From assembly GCA_964584815.1 (NCBI GenBank), contig CAZPBO010000031.1:1-26132 (forward strand): 26,132 nucleotides of DNA, in the 5' to 3' direction. Position numbers and translations under genes: made by a program. The first letter of the stretch is position 1. Each line of letters starts with the position of its first letter. Positions 8,601-16,690 of the stretch are shown here, piece by piece. The notes under the pieces are model-generated. The model was not told where the DNA came from. It was given only the letters and a program-made list of their open reading frames with translations, and searched no databases. This stretch comes from CAZPBO01 sp964584815. Lineage in GTDB: Bacteria > Planctomycetota > SKW154.

Positions 8601-8990
8601 GTCGGCGAGGAGTTGGCGCAACTCTTTCAACTTCACTCGGTTATCGTTCACGATATAGGAGGAGGCGCCGTCACGGGTTAGGCGTCGTGTTATGGTCAGG
8701 TGGCGTGTTTTGAGGATGTCCTTAAGTTCGGGGGCGTCAAAGACGAGGGAGACTTGGGCGAAATTGGCGGGAGGGATGTTTTGGGTGCCTGCGAAGATGA
8801 CCTCTTCCATAGATGATGCGCGCAGGGTTTTGGGGCGCTGCTCCCCCAACGCCCAAAGAAAGGCATCCACTATATTGCTTTTGCCGCAGCCGTTGGGTCC
8901 CACTATTGCACAAACATCTCCCCTTATCTCAAAGACCGTTTTTGAGGCGAACGATTTGAAACCCTGCAGCACCATCCTTACCAATCGCAC
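5601..8990 (-). CDS. smc: Chromosome partition protein SMC
   Basis: The SMC ATPase organises and segregates the chromosome as a DNA-entrapping dimer. The N-terminal head has the family start (LQGFKSFASKT) and Walker A GPNGCGKS at 31-38. Two long Lys/Glu/Gln-rich coiled coils run from about 170-495 and 615-980. The C-terminal head holds the ABC signature LLSGGE (1028-1033) and Walker B FLDEIDAPLDDAN with DE at 1057-1058, then VVVTHNKITMAAAD. At 1129 residues it is close to the usual 1150-1190. The hinge (about 495-615) lacks the glycine-rich and GRATFLPL-type motifs that I would expect. Start is GTG 8990 because GGAG lies six bases before it and the distance to LQGFKSF matches other SMCs; ATG 8975 has no ribosome site. 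No scpA or scpB is in the window. Divergent from polA. Confidence 0.95.
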   Translation of the reverse strand: MRLVRMVLQGFKSFASKTVFEIRGDVCAIVGPNGCGKSNIVDAFLWALGEQRPKTLRASSMEEVIFAGTQNIPPANFAQVSLVFDAPELKDILKTRHLTITRRLTRDGASSYIVNDNRVKLKELRQLLADTGLGTSFYAVIQQQRLDEVLELDGRKRRELLEEAAGVSGWRASRQDALRNLKQAEVALEAVAQDVSELRRQRRKLKRQAARAKRAKILSEQKNILRAKILSLRHISATQKHNLLLPKMQQIHKELQALQHQLDKVCREEATLKARLSQTSLRLKEITSQIEEARQKRENIRVEMERQKERLRSIEAEITLLSHQGEEVDDVARIAAILKQMHQRKAELQSTLQDKQKQLRALRELTDRKTAEKAALQKQCEEARQQIGELLHTAGISENRATMLEKHAAALRRNLTRLEEDIAALNERLALNEKLLKETQQKQSALKEGREHLQKRLQQKETHITQIESEIKTLQQELEGLKKEEAGLLGRLEALREVLSGDKGAAEAERVACAIRDAGCNARLLKEFLTDGADAAPCERTILIAHNTPLVEILNKTAPSCYLRFLLCDEITKEGAEKALEQVWKHRDSTAEVVRCGGHNSKLRRYGPIIEFMGEMASYGERLCETGRLTQQIQAIGDKKAALKVRLQEKQLQWEKEKADIDNVRRELQDIDRRLQVTQRKVDDAAARGDHFQQELESLKAQRERFKEEIAAAEEDAHNERKATQRAKELEQQMRQKLHSLTEALQRAEEEVGRAAAEWRERESEMARLQERLASLTKRMEELREEMGRREEERATRQKRLEAARLAKKNTSLKLAQLKASLVAAEELLAELTHKKQEQEQKSNTLATHLGRLTEELTRLAKAKEELQKEKMDIATKVAECRTQIKEIENTAKEEGLSLFEEVAESNDELSEKLDRVSAELAKLGPVNEEAEAELEEVEGKLLYLEGQKADIEEGVNKLRETIERLDSQFKERMEKVYETLRENFGAVFRRLFGGGRADVRLVGEDMYQASVEIVASPPGKESSTMRLLSGGERALCAIAFLFALHQARPAPVCFLDEIDAPLDDANTRRLMALLRALSTSTQFVVVTHNKITMAAADSLIGVTMRKPNHSQLLSIQLSDKESSTETAV

Positions 8991-9142
8991 AGACTGCTCC
9001 TACAGACACCCTCACACCTTAATTTCGGCACCGAAAGCCTCTTTTACGGCGCTTGCAGCGGAAAACTCTTGACAAGCCGCTGAAGAGGTGTTTTTCTTAA
9101 GGCGCATGCCGCCACTGGTGGCTCATTCCGCGGAGAAACTTT
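8991..9142. promoter_or_regulatory. Divergent smc/polA promoter region with palindromes
   Basis: This 152-base gap separates two divergent genes and must contain start signals for both. For polA, a perfect TTGACA lies at 9069-9074, but the candidate -10 sequences (TTTTCT at 9092, TTCTTA at 9094) are poor. Two short perfect inverted repeats occur: TTTCGGCACCGAAA (9023-9036) on the smc side, and GCCACTGGTGGC (9111-9122) just before polA. I see no clear smc promoter. The polA ribosome site is GGAG seven bases before ATG 9143. Confidence 0.35.
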
Positions 9143-11806
9143 ATGAAGTTTGTCCTTATTGACGGCTACTCATATCTCTATCAGGTCTACCACGCGATAA
9201 GCGGTTTGACTGGACCGCGTGGGGAGCCGGTAAACGCCATATTCGGTTTTGTGCGGATGGTGTTGGATGTGCGCAAAAAGGTTTCCCCTACCCACATTGC
9301 CGTTGCGTGGGACACGGCTGAGCCGTCCTTCAGGCATAAGGCGTTCAGCGACTACAAAGCGACGCGCAAACCGATGCCGCCTGACCTTGCCGTTCAGGTG
9401 CCCGTGGTGAAGGAGATAATCGCCGCTTATCGCTTTGCCGAGTTGTCGGCTGCCGGCTATGAAGCCGATGATGTCATAGCCACACTTGTCGCCCGTCTTT
9501 CTGACGATGCCGAAATCCTTATAGTCAGCCGCGATAAAGACCTTCGCCAACTCCTCCGCAAACGGGTCGCATTTTATGACACAAAAACAGGCAAACTCTA
9601 CACAGAGAGCGACTTTGTGGCGGAATTCGGCTTTGCGCCGTCGCTTTTCCCCGACTACCTTGCGCTTGTGGGCGACAAGTCCGACAACATTCCTGGGGTC
9701 TCAGGGATAGGGAAGAAGACCGCCGCATCGCTGATTCAGAAGTTCGGCTCACTTGAGGAGATTTATGCCAACGCACAGTTGATTGATGGGCGTTATCGCA
9801 GGAGGTTGCTTGAGGCGAGAACACGAGTCTTTGAGATGCGCGAACTTGTGCGAGTCCGCACCGATGTGCCGCTTCAGTTTGAGCCGGACTCCGCCAGAGT
9901 GCGCAAACCCGATGTCCCCACTCTTCTTAAGATTTTCAGCAAGTATAACTTCAAGAAGTTCCTTGAGGAGTTGTCGGAGTGGATGGACGAGGCGGTGGAT
10001 GTGGAGGAGTGCGACTATCGTCTTGTTGACACAGAAGAGGAGTTGGAGAAGGTTGCAAGAGGGTTGCGTGGGGCGGAACTGCTTGCCGTTGACACCGAAA
10101 CCACATCGGAGGACCAGCACGAATGCCGCCTTGTGGGGGTATCGCTTTCTGCAAAGCCGAAAACGGGTTTCTACATTCCTGTGGAGGCTCCCGCGGGCGA
10201 GGGTAGGGTGAGCGTGGATGCTCTGCGTCGGCATATAGGACCTTTGCTTGAGGATGAGGCGCAGAAGAAGGCGGGACAGAACATAAAGTATGATTATCAG
10301 GTTTTGAAGAGGGCGGGGATACAGATGCGGGGGATGGCGTTTGACACAATGGTGGCGGCGTATCTTGTTGACCCTGAAAGCAGAGGATACGGTCTGGATG
10401 CTCTGGCGTTGCGGTATCTTGGGCGCAAGAACCGTCCGATTGAGGCGTTGATAGGCAAAGGCAAAGAGCAGATAACGATGGATGAGGTTCCGACAAGAAA
10501 GGTCTGCATTTATGCGTGTGAGGATGTGGATGTGGTTTTGCGGCTGGTGGAGGTGCTGTCAAAGGAGATGGACGAGATAGGGGTTCGTCGTCTGTTTGAC
10601 GAGGTGGAGATGCCGCTGGTGGAGGTGTTGGCGGAGATGGAGTTGGCGGGCGTTCGGGTGGATGCGGATTATCTGCGGGGTTTGGCGGAGGAGTTGAGAC
10701 AGCAGTTGCAAGCCGTTAAGGAGAGGATATTTGAGTTGGCGGGGCATAAGTTCAACATAGACAGTCCGCAGCAGTTGGCGAAGGTGTTATATGAGGAGTT
10801 GAAACTGCCGCGTCTGCGCAGGACAAAGACGGGCAAGGCGGCAACAGACCAGGAGGTTCTGGCGGAGTTGGCGAAGATGCACCCCCTGCCGCAGCAGATA
10901 GTGCATTACCGCACGGTGTCCAAGATGTTGAGCACCTATGTTGAATCGCTGCCTGCACTTGTGCGCGCGGATGGCAGGGTGCATACATCCTTCAACCAGA
11001 CGGCGACCGCTACAGGGCGCCTATCCTCCTCTGAACCCAATCTGCAGAACATCCCTGTGCGAGATGAGGTTGGGCGTCTGATAAGGCGTGCCTTTGTTCC
11101 AAGTTACGATGACTGGTGGATTTTGTCAGCCGACTACAGCCAGATTGAGTTGAGGTTTCTGGCACACTTCAGTGAGGACCCGGAACTGATAAAGGCGTTT
11201 TGCGAGGGAGTGGATATTCATACAGCGGTGGCGGCGGCACTGAACGGGGTTGCGCCGGAGGCGGTGAGCGCTGATATGCGTCGGCAGGCGAAGGTCGTCA
11301 ATTTCGGCATAGTTTATGGACTCTCGCCGCACGGTCTGGCGACGGAGTTGGGCATAAGTCATCAGGAAGCGAAGGATTACATAGAGGCATATTTTCGCCG
11401 ATACGCCAAAGTGAAGGAATTTATTGAGAGAACAGTTGAATTCGCGCGCAAAAACGGTTATGTTCGCACCATAGCAGGGCGCATCCGCTACATAGGCGGT
11501 TTTGCGTCGTCCGACAAGCATATGCAGGCGCTTGCGGAGAGAACCGCGGTCAACACCGTTATGCAGGGCTCAAGTGCCGACCTGATAAAGGTCGCTATGG
11601 TCTCCTTGCACAGGCGCCTCAAAGAGGAGGACTTGAAGACGCGTATGATTTTGCAGATACACGATGAGTTGCTTTTTGATGTTCCGGATGCGGAACTGCA
11701 GCGGGTGCAGCGGATGGTGCGGCAGGAGATGGAAGGGGCGCTTTCTCTGCGGGTTCCGTTAAAAGTGGATATGGGCGTGGGGAGGAACTGGCTGGAGGCG
11801 AAGTGA
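9143..11806 (+). CDS. polA: DNA polymerase I with all three domains
   Basis: An 887-residue Pol I used for Okazaki-fragment maturation and repair. The 5' nuclease domain (about 1-290) shows GYEADDVIATLV, IVSRDKDLRQLL and LVGDKSDNIPGVSGIGKKTA. The 3'-5' proofreading domain appears active: Exo I DTET at 317-320, Exo II GQNIKYD and Exo III YACEDVD are intact, unlike Taq-type enzymes. The polymerase domain has TATGRLSSSEPNLQNIPVR, motif A DYSQIELRF (D664), motif B RRQAKVVNFGIVYG (K717) and motif C QIHDEL (H840, D841). Phe in NFG of motif B is of the type that disfavours dideoxynucleotides, a known family trait. Its TGA overlaps the ATG of the next gene by one base, so it heads a plus-strand operon that probably runs to 16690. 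Confidence 0.97.
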   Translation: MKFVLIDGYSYLYQVYHAISGLTGPRGEPVNAIFGFVRMVLDVRKKVSPTHIAVAWDTAEPSFRHKAFSDYKATRKPMPPDLAVQVPVVKEIIAAYRFAELSAAGYEADDVIATLVARLSDDAEILIVSRDKDLRQLLRKRVAFYDTKTGKLYTESDFVAEFGFAPSLFPDYLALVGDKSDNIPGVSGIGKKTAASLIQKFGSLEEIYANAQLIDGRYRRRLLEARTRVFEMRELVRVRTDVPLQFEPDSARVRKPDVPTLLKIFSKYNFKKFLEELSEWMDEAVDVEECDYRLVDTEEELEKVARGLRGAELLAVDTETTSEDQHECRLVGVSLSAKPKTGFYIPVEAPAGEGRVSVDALRRHIGPLLEDEAQKKAGQNIKYDYQVLKRAGIQMRGMAFDTMVAAYLVDPESRGYGLDALALRYLGRKNRPIEALIGKGKEQITMDEVPTRKVCIYACEDVDVVLRLVEVLSKEMDEIGVRRLFDEVEMPLVEVLAEMELAGVRVDADYLRGLAEELRQQLQAVKERIFELAGHKFNIDSPQQLAKVLYEELKLPRLRRTKTGKAATDQEVLAELAKMHPLPQQIVHYRTVSKMLSTYVESLPALVRADGRVHTSFNQTATATGRLSSSEPNLQNIPVRDEVGRLIRRAFVPSYDDWWILSADYSQIELRFLAHFSEDPELIKAFCEGVDIHTAVAAALNGVAPEAVSADMRRQAKVVNFGIVYGLSPHGLATELGISHQEAKDYIEAYFRRYAKVKEFIERTVEFARKNGYVRTIAGRIRYIGGFASSDKHMQALAERTAVNTVMQGSSADLIKVAMVSLHRRLKEEDLKTRMILQIHDELLFDVPDAELQRVQRMVRQEMEGALSLRVPLKVDMGVGRNWLEAK

Positions 11807-13221
11807 TGGCCAAGATAGTGGCCGGTTGCAAGTTCTGTGGGCATTTCTTCAAGATAGAGGAGGTGTTTGAAGGGGTGACGCTACCCTGCCCCAAGTGTAA
11901 GAAGATGATAGAGATAAAGAAGATGGCGGGGATGGATGAGAAGGGGCTTCCGACATTTGAGCCTGCGCTGGATGAGATACTGGAGAAGATATTCAAGGGT
12001 GAGGGTTCGGCGGAGGACTTGGAGAGGTTGCAGAAATTGGGCGGGGCGTTTAAGTCACGCACGGTTCGGTTGACGAAGGAGGAGTTGGAGGCGCAGCAGG
12101 CGCAGGCGCCTCCTTCTACCCCTTCTCCTGCCCCTCCTGTTGAGGAGCCGACCAAGCCGCACGGGTTGACGAAGAGGGTTTTGAAGAAGAGCAGTCGCAG
12201 GATAAGGAAACCGCCAACGGCGGCTGCGATGCCGCCTTCTGCTACACCTGCTCCTCAGCCCGTGCAACCCACGCCTGCTCCGTCACCGAAGCCATCCCCT
12301 CCTGCAGCACCCATAAAGCATCCTGTGGATGTCCGTCCTGTTGGGCGCCCCATTTGGAAGTATGTGGCGGTGGCTGGCGCTATCGTTGTTGTCGTGGTGG
12401 TGGTCCTTTTGTGGTGGCGCGCGATGGTGCGCAGGGAGCAGGAGCAGAAGGCAGCCGATGCGGTTGAGGAAGCCTACAACCAGAAGCGGTTTGATTTTGT
12501 GCTGCTGCGGGCGGAGCAGTTCTTGAAGGATTTTCCTGATAGCGAGTTGGCGGAGCGGGTAAAGGGTCTTATGAGGCGTGCGCGCAAGGCGAAGGTGGTG
12601 CGGCAGGAGATGGAGAGGATAGAGGATGCTCTGCGGGATGGCGATGTTGAGGACGCGGTGCGGAGGATGGAGTCTCTGGACGCAGGTGGGACTCCATTTG
12701 AGAAGGAGGTGGGGGAGTTGAGACGGCGTGTGAAGCAGGCGAAGGAGGAGGCGGAGGACAGTCGTATTCTGGACGGTGTGGAGTCGGCGATAAGGGAGAA
12801 GAGGTGGGGGGAGGCGCGCAAGGCGTTGGTGGCGTTTGTGCCACGCACGGAGAAGACGCGCAAGCGGTATGAGCGCCTGAAGGCGCGCGTTGATAAATAT
12901 GACAAGGAAGCGCGACTGTTGCTTTCGCAGGCGTTGTCGGAACGCGACGCCAGCAATTATCGCGAGGCGTTGAGACTTGTTAAGTTGATACTGGAGGATT
13001 ACGGGGAGAGTGTGGTGGCGGAGGATGCGCGTCAATTGCTGCCCGAATTGAAGGAGGATATGTTCTGGCAGTTGCGCAAGGAGGGTAAGCAACATATGAC
13101 AGCGGGGCGCTGGCGTGATGCGATAAGGGCGTTCAAAGAGGCGCTTAAATATAAGCCAAACGATGCTGAGGTCAAGTCGCTCCTTAAGCAATGTGAGGAG
13201 AAGGTCGGAGCGGGTCGTTGA
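11806..13221 (+). CDS. Zinc-ribbon, single-TM, TPR-repeat protein
   Basis: A 471-residue protein of unknown function. From N to C: a zinc ribbon with C8/C11 and C28/C31 (CKFC...CPKC, similar to MJ0042-type ribbons); an acidic helical segment to about residue 80; a Pro/Ala/Lys-rich disordered linker (about 97-180); one membrane helix at 184-206 with an unusually pure Val run; then helical TPR-like repeats, of which the last (AGRWRDAIRAFKEALKYKPND) is canonical. The likely topology puts the ribbon in the cytoplasm and the repeats across the membrane, but both flanks are basic so this is uncertain. The start is ATG 11806, seven bases after GGAGG, overlapping the polA stop; GTG 11803 is in frame but placed less well. 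It is followed by coaE-rho after 38 bases. A scaffold or protein-interaction role is only an inference. Confidence 0.85.
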   Translation: MAKIVAGCKFCGHFFKIEEVFEGVTLPCPKCKKMIEIKKMAGMDEKGLPTFEPALDEILEKIFKGEGSAEDLERLQKLGGAFKSRTVRLTKEELEAQQAQAPPSTPSPAPPVEEPTKPHGLTKRVLKKSSRRIRKPPTAAAMPPSATPAPQPVQPTPAPSPKPSPPAAPIKHPVDVRPVGRPIWKYVAVAGAIVVVVVVVLLWWRAMVRREQEQKAADAVEEAYNQKRFDFVLLRAEQFLKDFPDSELAERVKGLMRRARKAKVVRQEMERIEDALRDGDVEDAVRRMESLDAGGTPFEKEVGELRRRVKQAKEEAEDSRILDGVESAIREKRWGEARKALVAFVPRTEKTRKRYERLKARVDKYDKEARLLLSQALSERDASNYREALRLVKLILEDYGESVVAEDARQLLPELKEDMFWQLRKEGKQHMTAGRWRDAIRAFKEALKYKPNDAEVKSLLKQCEEKVGAGR

Positions 13222-13259
13222 TAACTGCATAATGAGGCAAACCTTTTCAGGGGGATGTT

Positions 13260-15284
13260 ATGCGTAAAGGAGTAGCCAGAAGGAGAGCCACGCAGGTGGG
13301 CAACCGGAAGCAGCGCTCATTTGTGCTTCTCGGGCTTGTGGGGGGTATAGGGTCGGGCAAGACGGCTGTGGCGAGGATATTTTCGGAACTGGGTGCGGAG
13401 GTGATAGATGCCGACCAGATAGCCGCCCGACTTCTGAACGACCCCCGTGTCAAGGAGAAACTGGTGTCGGAGTTCGGCGAGGGTATTCTGACTGATAATG
13501 GTGCCGTATCGCGCAAGGAACTCGCCACCGTCGCCTTTGAGTCCAAGGTCAACCTTGAGACGCTCAACAAGATAATGCATCCCCGCATTGTGACGGAGAT
13601 AAAGCGGCAGTTCTCCGCCATTGAGGCTGCCCTTCGCGAGAGAGCAAAAGAAGGCGATTCCACCAATGCGGTGGTTGTTCTTGACGCACCGCTGCTTGTG
13701 GAAACTGGTCTTTACACAATCTGCGACTATCTCCTATTTGTGGACGCCGATGAGGAGGTGAGGCTTAAACGGGTCAAGCGGCGTGGCTGGGACGCCGATG
13801 AACTCAAAAGACGCGAATCGTTCCAAGTCCCTCTTGAAAAGAAGCGCGAACTCTGCGATTTCGTCATCTCCAACAACGGTGACCTTAAAGCCACAAAAGA
13901 AGAGGCGAAGCAGGTCTACCTCCAACTGATGGCGGGCTACAAGAAACGCGCAAAGCGTGATGAGGCGAAAATTGACCTTACCGACGAGGAAGAGCAGCAG
14001 CGCTATGAGGAGATAAAACAGCGCGAGACCACTCACCTCACGCAACTTCAGAAGATGTCCATAAAGGAACTTTACGAGGAAGCCAAACAGATAGGACTTT
14101 CTGATGTCTCTGGGTTGAAGAAACAGGAGTTGATATTCCGCATTCTGAAGGAGAAGGTGAAACAGGACGGTCTGATGTACGGGGAAGGGGTGCTTGAGGT
14201 GATGCAGGAAGGATACGGCTTTCTGCGCTCTCCTGAATACAACTATCTGCCGGGTCCTGATGACATATATGTTTCTCCGAGTCAGATAAGGCGTTTCAAC
14301 CTGCGCACAGGCGTCACCATAAGCGGGCAAATCCGTCCGCCCAAGAACGGGGAACGCTACTTTGCGATGCTGCGCATTGAGGCGATAAACTGGCAGGAGC
14401 CAGAAGTCTATCTGTCGCGCGTCCGTTTTGAGGACTTAACGCCGCTTTTCCCCAACGAACGCCTCATCCTTGAGACCAAACCCGAGGAACTCTCCACACG
14501 GGTGGTTGACCTGATAGCGCCGATAGGGAAGGGGCAGCGTGGCTTGATAGTCTCACCACCTCGCGCGGGCAAAACCGTGCTTCTGCAGCGAATCGCCAAC
14601 GCCATCCGCAAAAACTACCCAGAACTCTACATAATCGTTCTGCTCATTGACGAGCGTCCTGAAGAGGTGACGATGTGGGAGCGCAGTGTGGAGGCGGAAG
14701 TGATAGCGTCCACATTTGATGAGCCGCCCAGCAGACATATACAGGTCTCAAATATGGTTCTTGAGAAGGCAAAGGCTTTGGTGGAATACGGCAGGGATGT
14801 GGTGATACTGCTTGACAGTCTGACGCGTCTATCGCGCGCCCACAATGCGGAAGCCCCCCATTCAGGGCGCATCCTAACAGGTGGCATTGACGCTACCGCC
14901 CTGCGTGGTCCGAAACGCTTCTTCGGCGCCGCAAGAAATGTTGAAGACGGCGGCTCTCTCACCATCCTCGCCACCGCTCTTGTTGAAACCGGCTCCAAAA
15001 TGGATGAGGTTATCTTTGAGGAGTTCAAAGGCACAGGCAATATGGAGATATACCTTGACCGCAGACTGTCGGAGCGTCGCATATATCCTGCCATTGATAT
15101 TCTGCGGTCAGGAACAAGACGCGAGGAGTTGCTCTTCCATCCCGATGAGATGAAGCGCGTCTGGCTGATGCGGCGTCTGCTCACAGAAATCCAGAACCCT
15201 GTTGAGGCTATGGAGTTGCTCCTCTCCAAACTGCGTAAGAGCAAAACCAATGTTGAGTTTCTGATGGACTTTGTGAGCGAGTAG
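13260..15284 (+). CDS. coaE-rho: Fused dephospho-CoA kinase (CoaE) and terminator Rho
   Basis: One 674-residue reading frame joins two enzymes. After a basic 20-residue leader, residues 21-220 form CoaE, which phosphorylates dephospho-CoA in the last step of CoA synthesis: P-loop GGIGSGKT at 28-35, VIDADQIA, LNKIMHPRI, VVLDAPLLVETGL, and CDFVISNNGD. A charged linker (about 222-255) leads to a complete Rho of about 420 residues: Rho_N helices (MSIKELYEEAKQIG...), an OB-fold RNA-binding part (GVLEVMQEGYGFLRSPEYNYL, DDIYVSPSQIRRF), P-loop PPRAGKT at 433-439, LIDERPEEVTMWERSV, the LLDSLTRLSRAHN strand and SGTRREELL with the arginine finger. Rho unwinds RNA and ends transcription. Start ATG 13260 follows AGGGGG by five bases. 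No internal start near the junction has a good ribosome site. Either a true bifunctional protein or one cleaved later. Confidence 0.93.
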   Translation: MRKGVARRRATQVGNRKQRSFVLLGLVGGIGSGKTAVARIFSELGAEVIDADQIAARLLNDPRVKEKLVSEFGEGILTDNGAVSRKELATVAFESKVNLETLNKIMHPRIVTEIKRQFSAIEAALRERAKEGDSTNAVVVLDAPLLVETGLYTICDYLLFVDADEEVRLKRVKRRGWDADELKRRESFQVPLEKKRELCDFVISNNGDLKATKEEAKQVYLQLMAGYKKRAKRDEAKIDLTDEEEQQRYEEIKQRETTHLTQLQKMSIKELYEEAKQIGLSDVSGLKKQELIFRILKEKVKQDGLMYGEGVLEVMQEGYGFLRSPEYNYLPGPDDIYVSPSQIRRFNLRTGVTISGQIRPPKNGERYFAMLRIEAINWQEPEVYLSRVRFEDLTPLFPNERLILETKPEELSTRVVDLIAPIGKGQRGLIVSPPRAGKTVLLQRIANAIRKNYPELYIIVLLIDERPEEVTMWERSVEAEVIASTFDEPPSRHIQVSNMVLEKAKALVEYGRDVVILLDSLTRLSRAHNAEAPHSGRILTGGIDATALRGPKRFFGAARNVEDGGSLTILATALVETGSKMDEVIFEEFKGTGNMEIYLDRRLSERRIYPAIDILRSGTRREELLFHPDEMKRVWLMRRLLTEIQNPVEAMELLLSKLRKSKTNVEFLMDFVSE

Positions 15285-15296
15285 GCGGGGCGCTTA

Positions 15297-16169
15297 ATGC
15301 TCTCGCGTAAGGAGATAAAGGAGATACTGCTTGCGGCAGGGGTTGTGCTCAAAAAACATCGGGGTCAGGTTTTTATAACCAACAGGCGGGTTCTGACGGA
15401 GATGGTGGAGGGGGGTCTTGAGGGGTGGGGCAGGCAAACGGCAGTTTATGAGTTCGGCACAGGTCTGGGCAACTTAACCGAGGCATTGGCGCAACGCGCA
15501 GGTTTTGTTTTCTCGGTTGAAATAGACCCGCGCCTGCATCGTCAGGCTGTTCGCCTCCTCCGCAACTTAAAGAATGTCACCCTTGTATGCGCTGACGGCA
15601 TAAGAAACGGACGCCTCCGCTCTGACCTGCTGCAGCGCTTCCTTTCCGCAGCCAAAGAAAAGTCGCTTACGCGTTTTCTCTTCGCCAGCAATATGCCCTA
15701 CAATGTCAGCGGTGTCGTTCTGGTCTCCCTTGCTATGCTGCCTTCAGAATTTACAAGGTGCATTCTGATGTGCCAGCGTGAGGTGGCAGACAGGGTGGAG
15801 GCAACCCCGAAAAGCAAAGACTTCGGACCGATTTCTGTTCTGCTTCAGCACTGCTACAGCATAAGACGGCTGTTCAATGTGGGAAGAGACTGTTTTTACC
15901 CAAGACCAGAAGTTGCTTCGGCGGTGCTGCGTTTTGACCGCAAAGGCTATCTGCCCTCTTCCAAACTGGAGGCGATTTTTGGTATAATAAGCGGCTTTTT
16001 CAGGATGCGTAGAAAGACACTGCGCCATAACCTGCGCCGAGGTATGGGGCTTGGCGCAGAGGAGGTGGACGCGCTGCTGGAGCGCTTTGCCATAGCGAAA
16101 GAAGCGCGGGCAGAAGAAGTGGAGGCGGAGAAACTGTGGGCGCTCGCGGAAGAGTTGCTGCAGCAATAA
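15297..16169 (+). CDS. rsmA: 16S rRNA dimethyladenosine transferase RsmA/KsgA
   Basis: A 290-residue SAM-dependent methyltransferase predicted to dimethylate two adjacent adenines near the 3' end of 16S rRNA during small-subunit assembly. Motifs seen: HRGQVFI near the N-terminus (the GQ.FL element), SAM-binding VYEFGTGLGNLTEAL (50-64), VEIDPRL with the acidic ribose ligand, catalytic NMPYNVSG (132-139), and the family C-terminus CFYPRPEVASAVLRF. Motif I reads FGTG instead of the usual IGPG. Length is at the upper end of the family. It lies 12 bases after coaE-rho. The start ATG 15297 has only a weak upstream GGCGGG. The 3' end overlaps the start of the next gene by 34 bases, indicating the same transcript. 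ErmC-type paralogues are the alternative but the context and length favour RsmA. Confidence 0.9.
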   Translation: MLSRKEIKEILLAAGVVLKKHRGQVFITNRRVLTEMVEGGLEGWGRQTAVYEFGTGLGNLTEALAQRAGFVFSVEIDPRLHRQAVRLLRNLKNVTLVCADGIRNGRLRSDLLQRFLSAAKEKSLTRFLFASNMPYNVSGVVLVSLAMLPSEFTRCILMCQREVADRVEATPKSKDFGPISVLLQHCYSIRRLFNVGRDCFYPRPEVASAVLRFDRKGYLPSSKLEAIFGIISGFFRMRRKTLRHNLRRGMGLGAEEVDALLERFAIAKEARAEEVEAEKLWALAEELLQQ

Positions 16170-16690
16170 TGGTTTTTGTGCTTTGCGGCTGTGTGGGGGA
16201 GCCGCAAAAGCGCGCCGACAGCAAAGTGAAGGTTCCCCTTGACTTAAGCGGGGAGGACCATTACCGAATGGCGGTGGTGGCGTATAAGAAGGTGGTGGAG
16301 TTGCAGAAGAAGCGCGAGGAGGCAAAGACGCTACCGGAGCGGCGGCGTATAGAGGGGTTGCTTGATTTTCAGTGGGAGACATATAGGAAGCATTTGGAGA
16401 AGGCGGAGGCGGCGCTGGGCAACGATTTGCGCGTTAAGATGTTGCGGGGTGCTTACTGGTTTTTGAAGGGGGAGAACGAAAAAGCGCTTGCGGTGTATGA
16501 GGGTGTGATTGCGGCAGATGACGGTGTGGCGACGGCACATTATATGCGGGCGCGGTGCCTGCTGCGTCTGGGGCGTTTAAGGGAGGCGAAAGCGGCGTGT
16601 GAGAAATCGCTTGAGCGGGCGCCCGAATACAGACCCGCCGCGATGCTGCTCGTGGAGATTGAGCGCCGCATCGCCGCCTCTCATCCCTGA
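16136..16690 (+). CDS. TPR-containing lipoprotein
   Basis: A 184-residue small lipoprotein of unknown function. The start GTG 16136 is chosen because GGAG stands five bases before it and it gives a proper signal peptide: basic MGARGR, hydrophobic VAAAIMVFVL, then a lipobox ending at C19 (LCGC). The ATG at 16169, which overlaps the rsmA stop, would leave no room for a signal. The rest is helical with two or more TPR-like repeats, the clearest being LRGAYWFLKGENEKALAVYEGVIAADD and ARCLLRLGRLREAKAACEKSLERAPEYRPA. It is probably anchored in a membrane, with repeats in the periplasm. It shares the TPR theme with the protein at 11806-13221 of the same operon. Its last 10 bases overlap, tail to tail, with coaD on the other strand. 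Confidence 0.8.
   Translation: MGARGRVAAAIMVFVLCGCVGEPQKRADSKVKVPLDLSGEDHYRMAVVAYKKVVELQKKREEAKTLPERRRIEGLLDFQWETYRKHLEKAEAALGNDLRVKMLRGAYWFLKGENEKALAVYEGVIAADDGVATAHYMRARCLLRLGRLREAKAACEKSLERAPEYRPAAMLLVEIERRIAASHP

Noticed and set aside
12283..13230. A 315-codon minus-strand open frame opposite the TPR protein.
   Set aside because: Leu/Arg/His-rich shadow of the repetitive plus-strand gene; no family resemblance.
13928..14060. Separate start codons for Rho inside the coaE-rho frame (ATG 13928 and ATG 14059).
   Set aside because: Neither has a ribosome site upstream, so I kept a single fused gene, although an internal start cannot be excluded.
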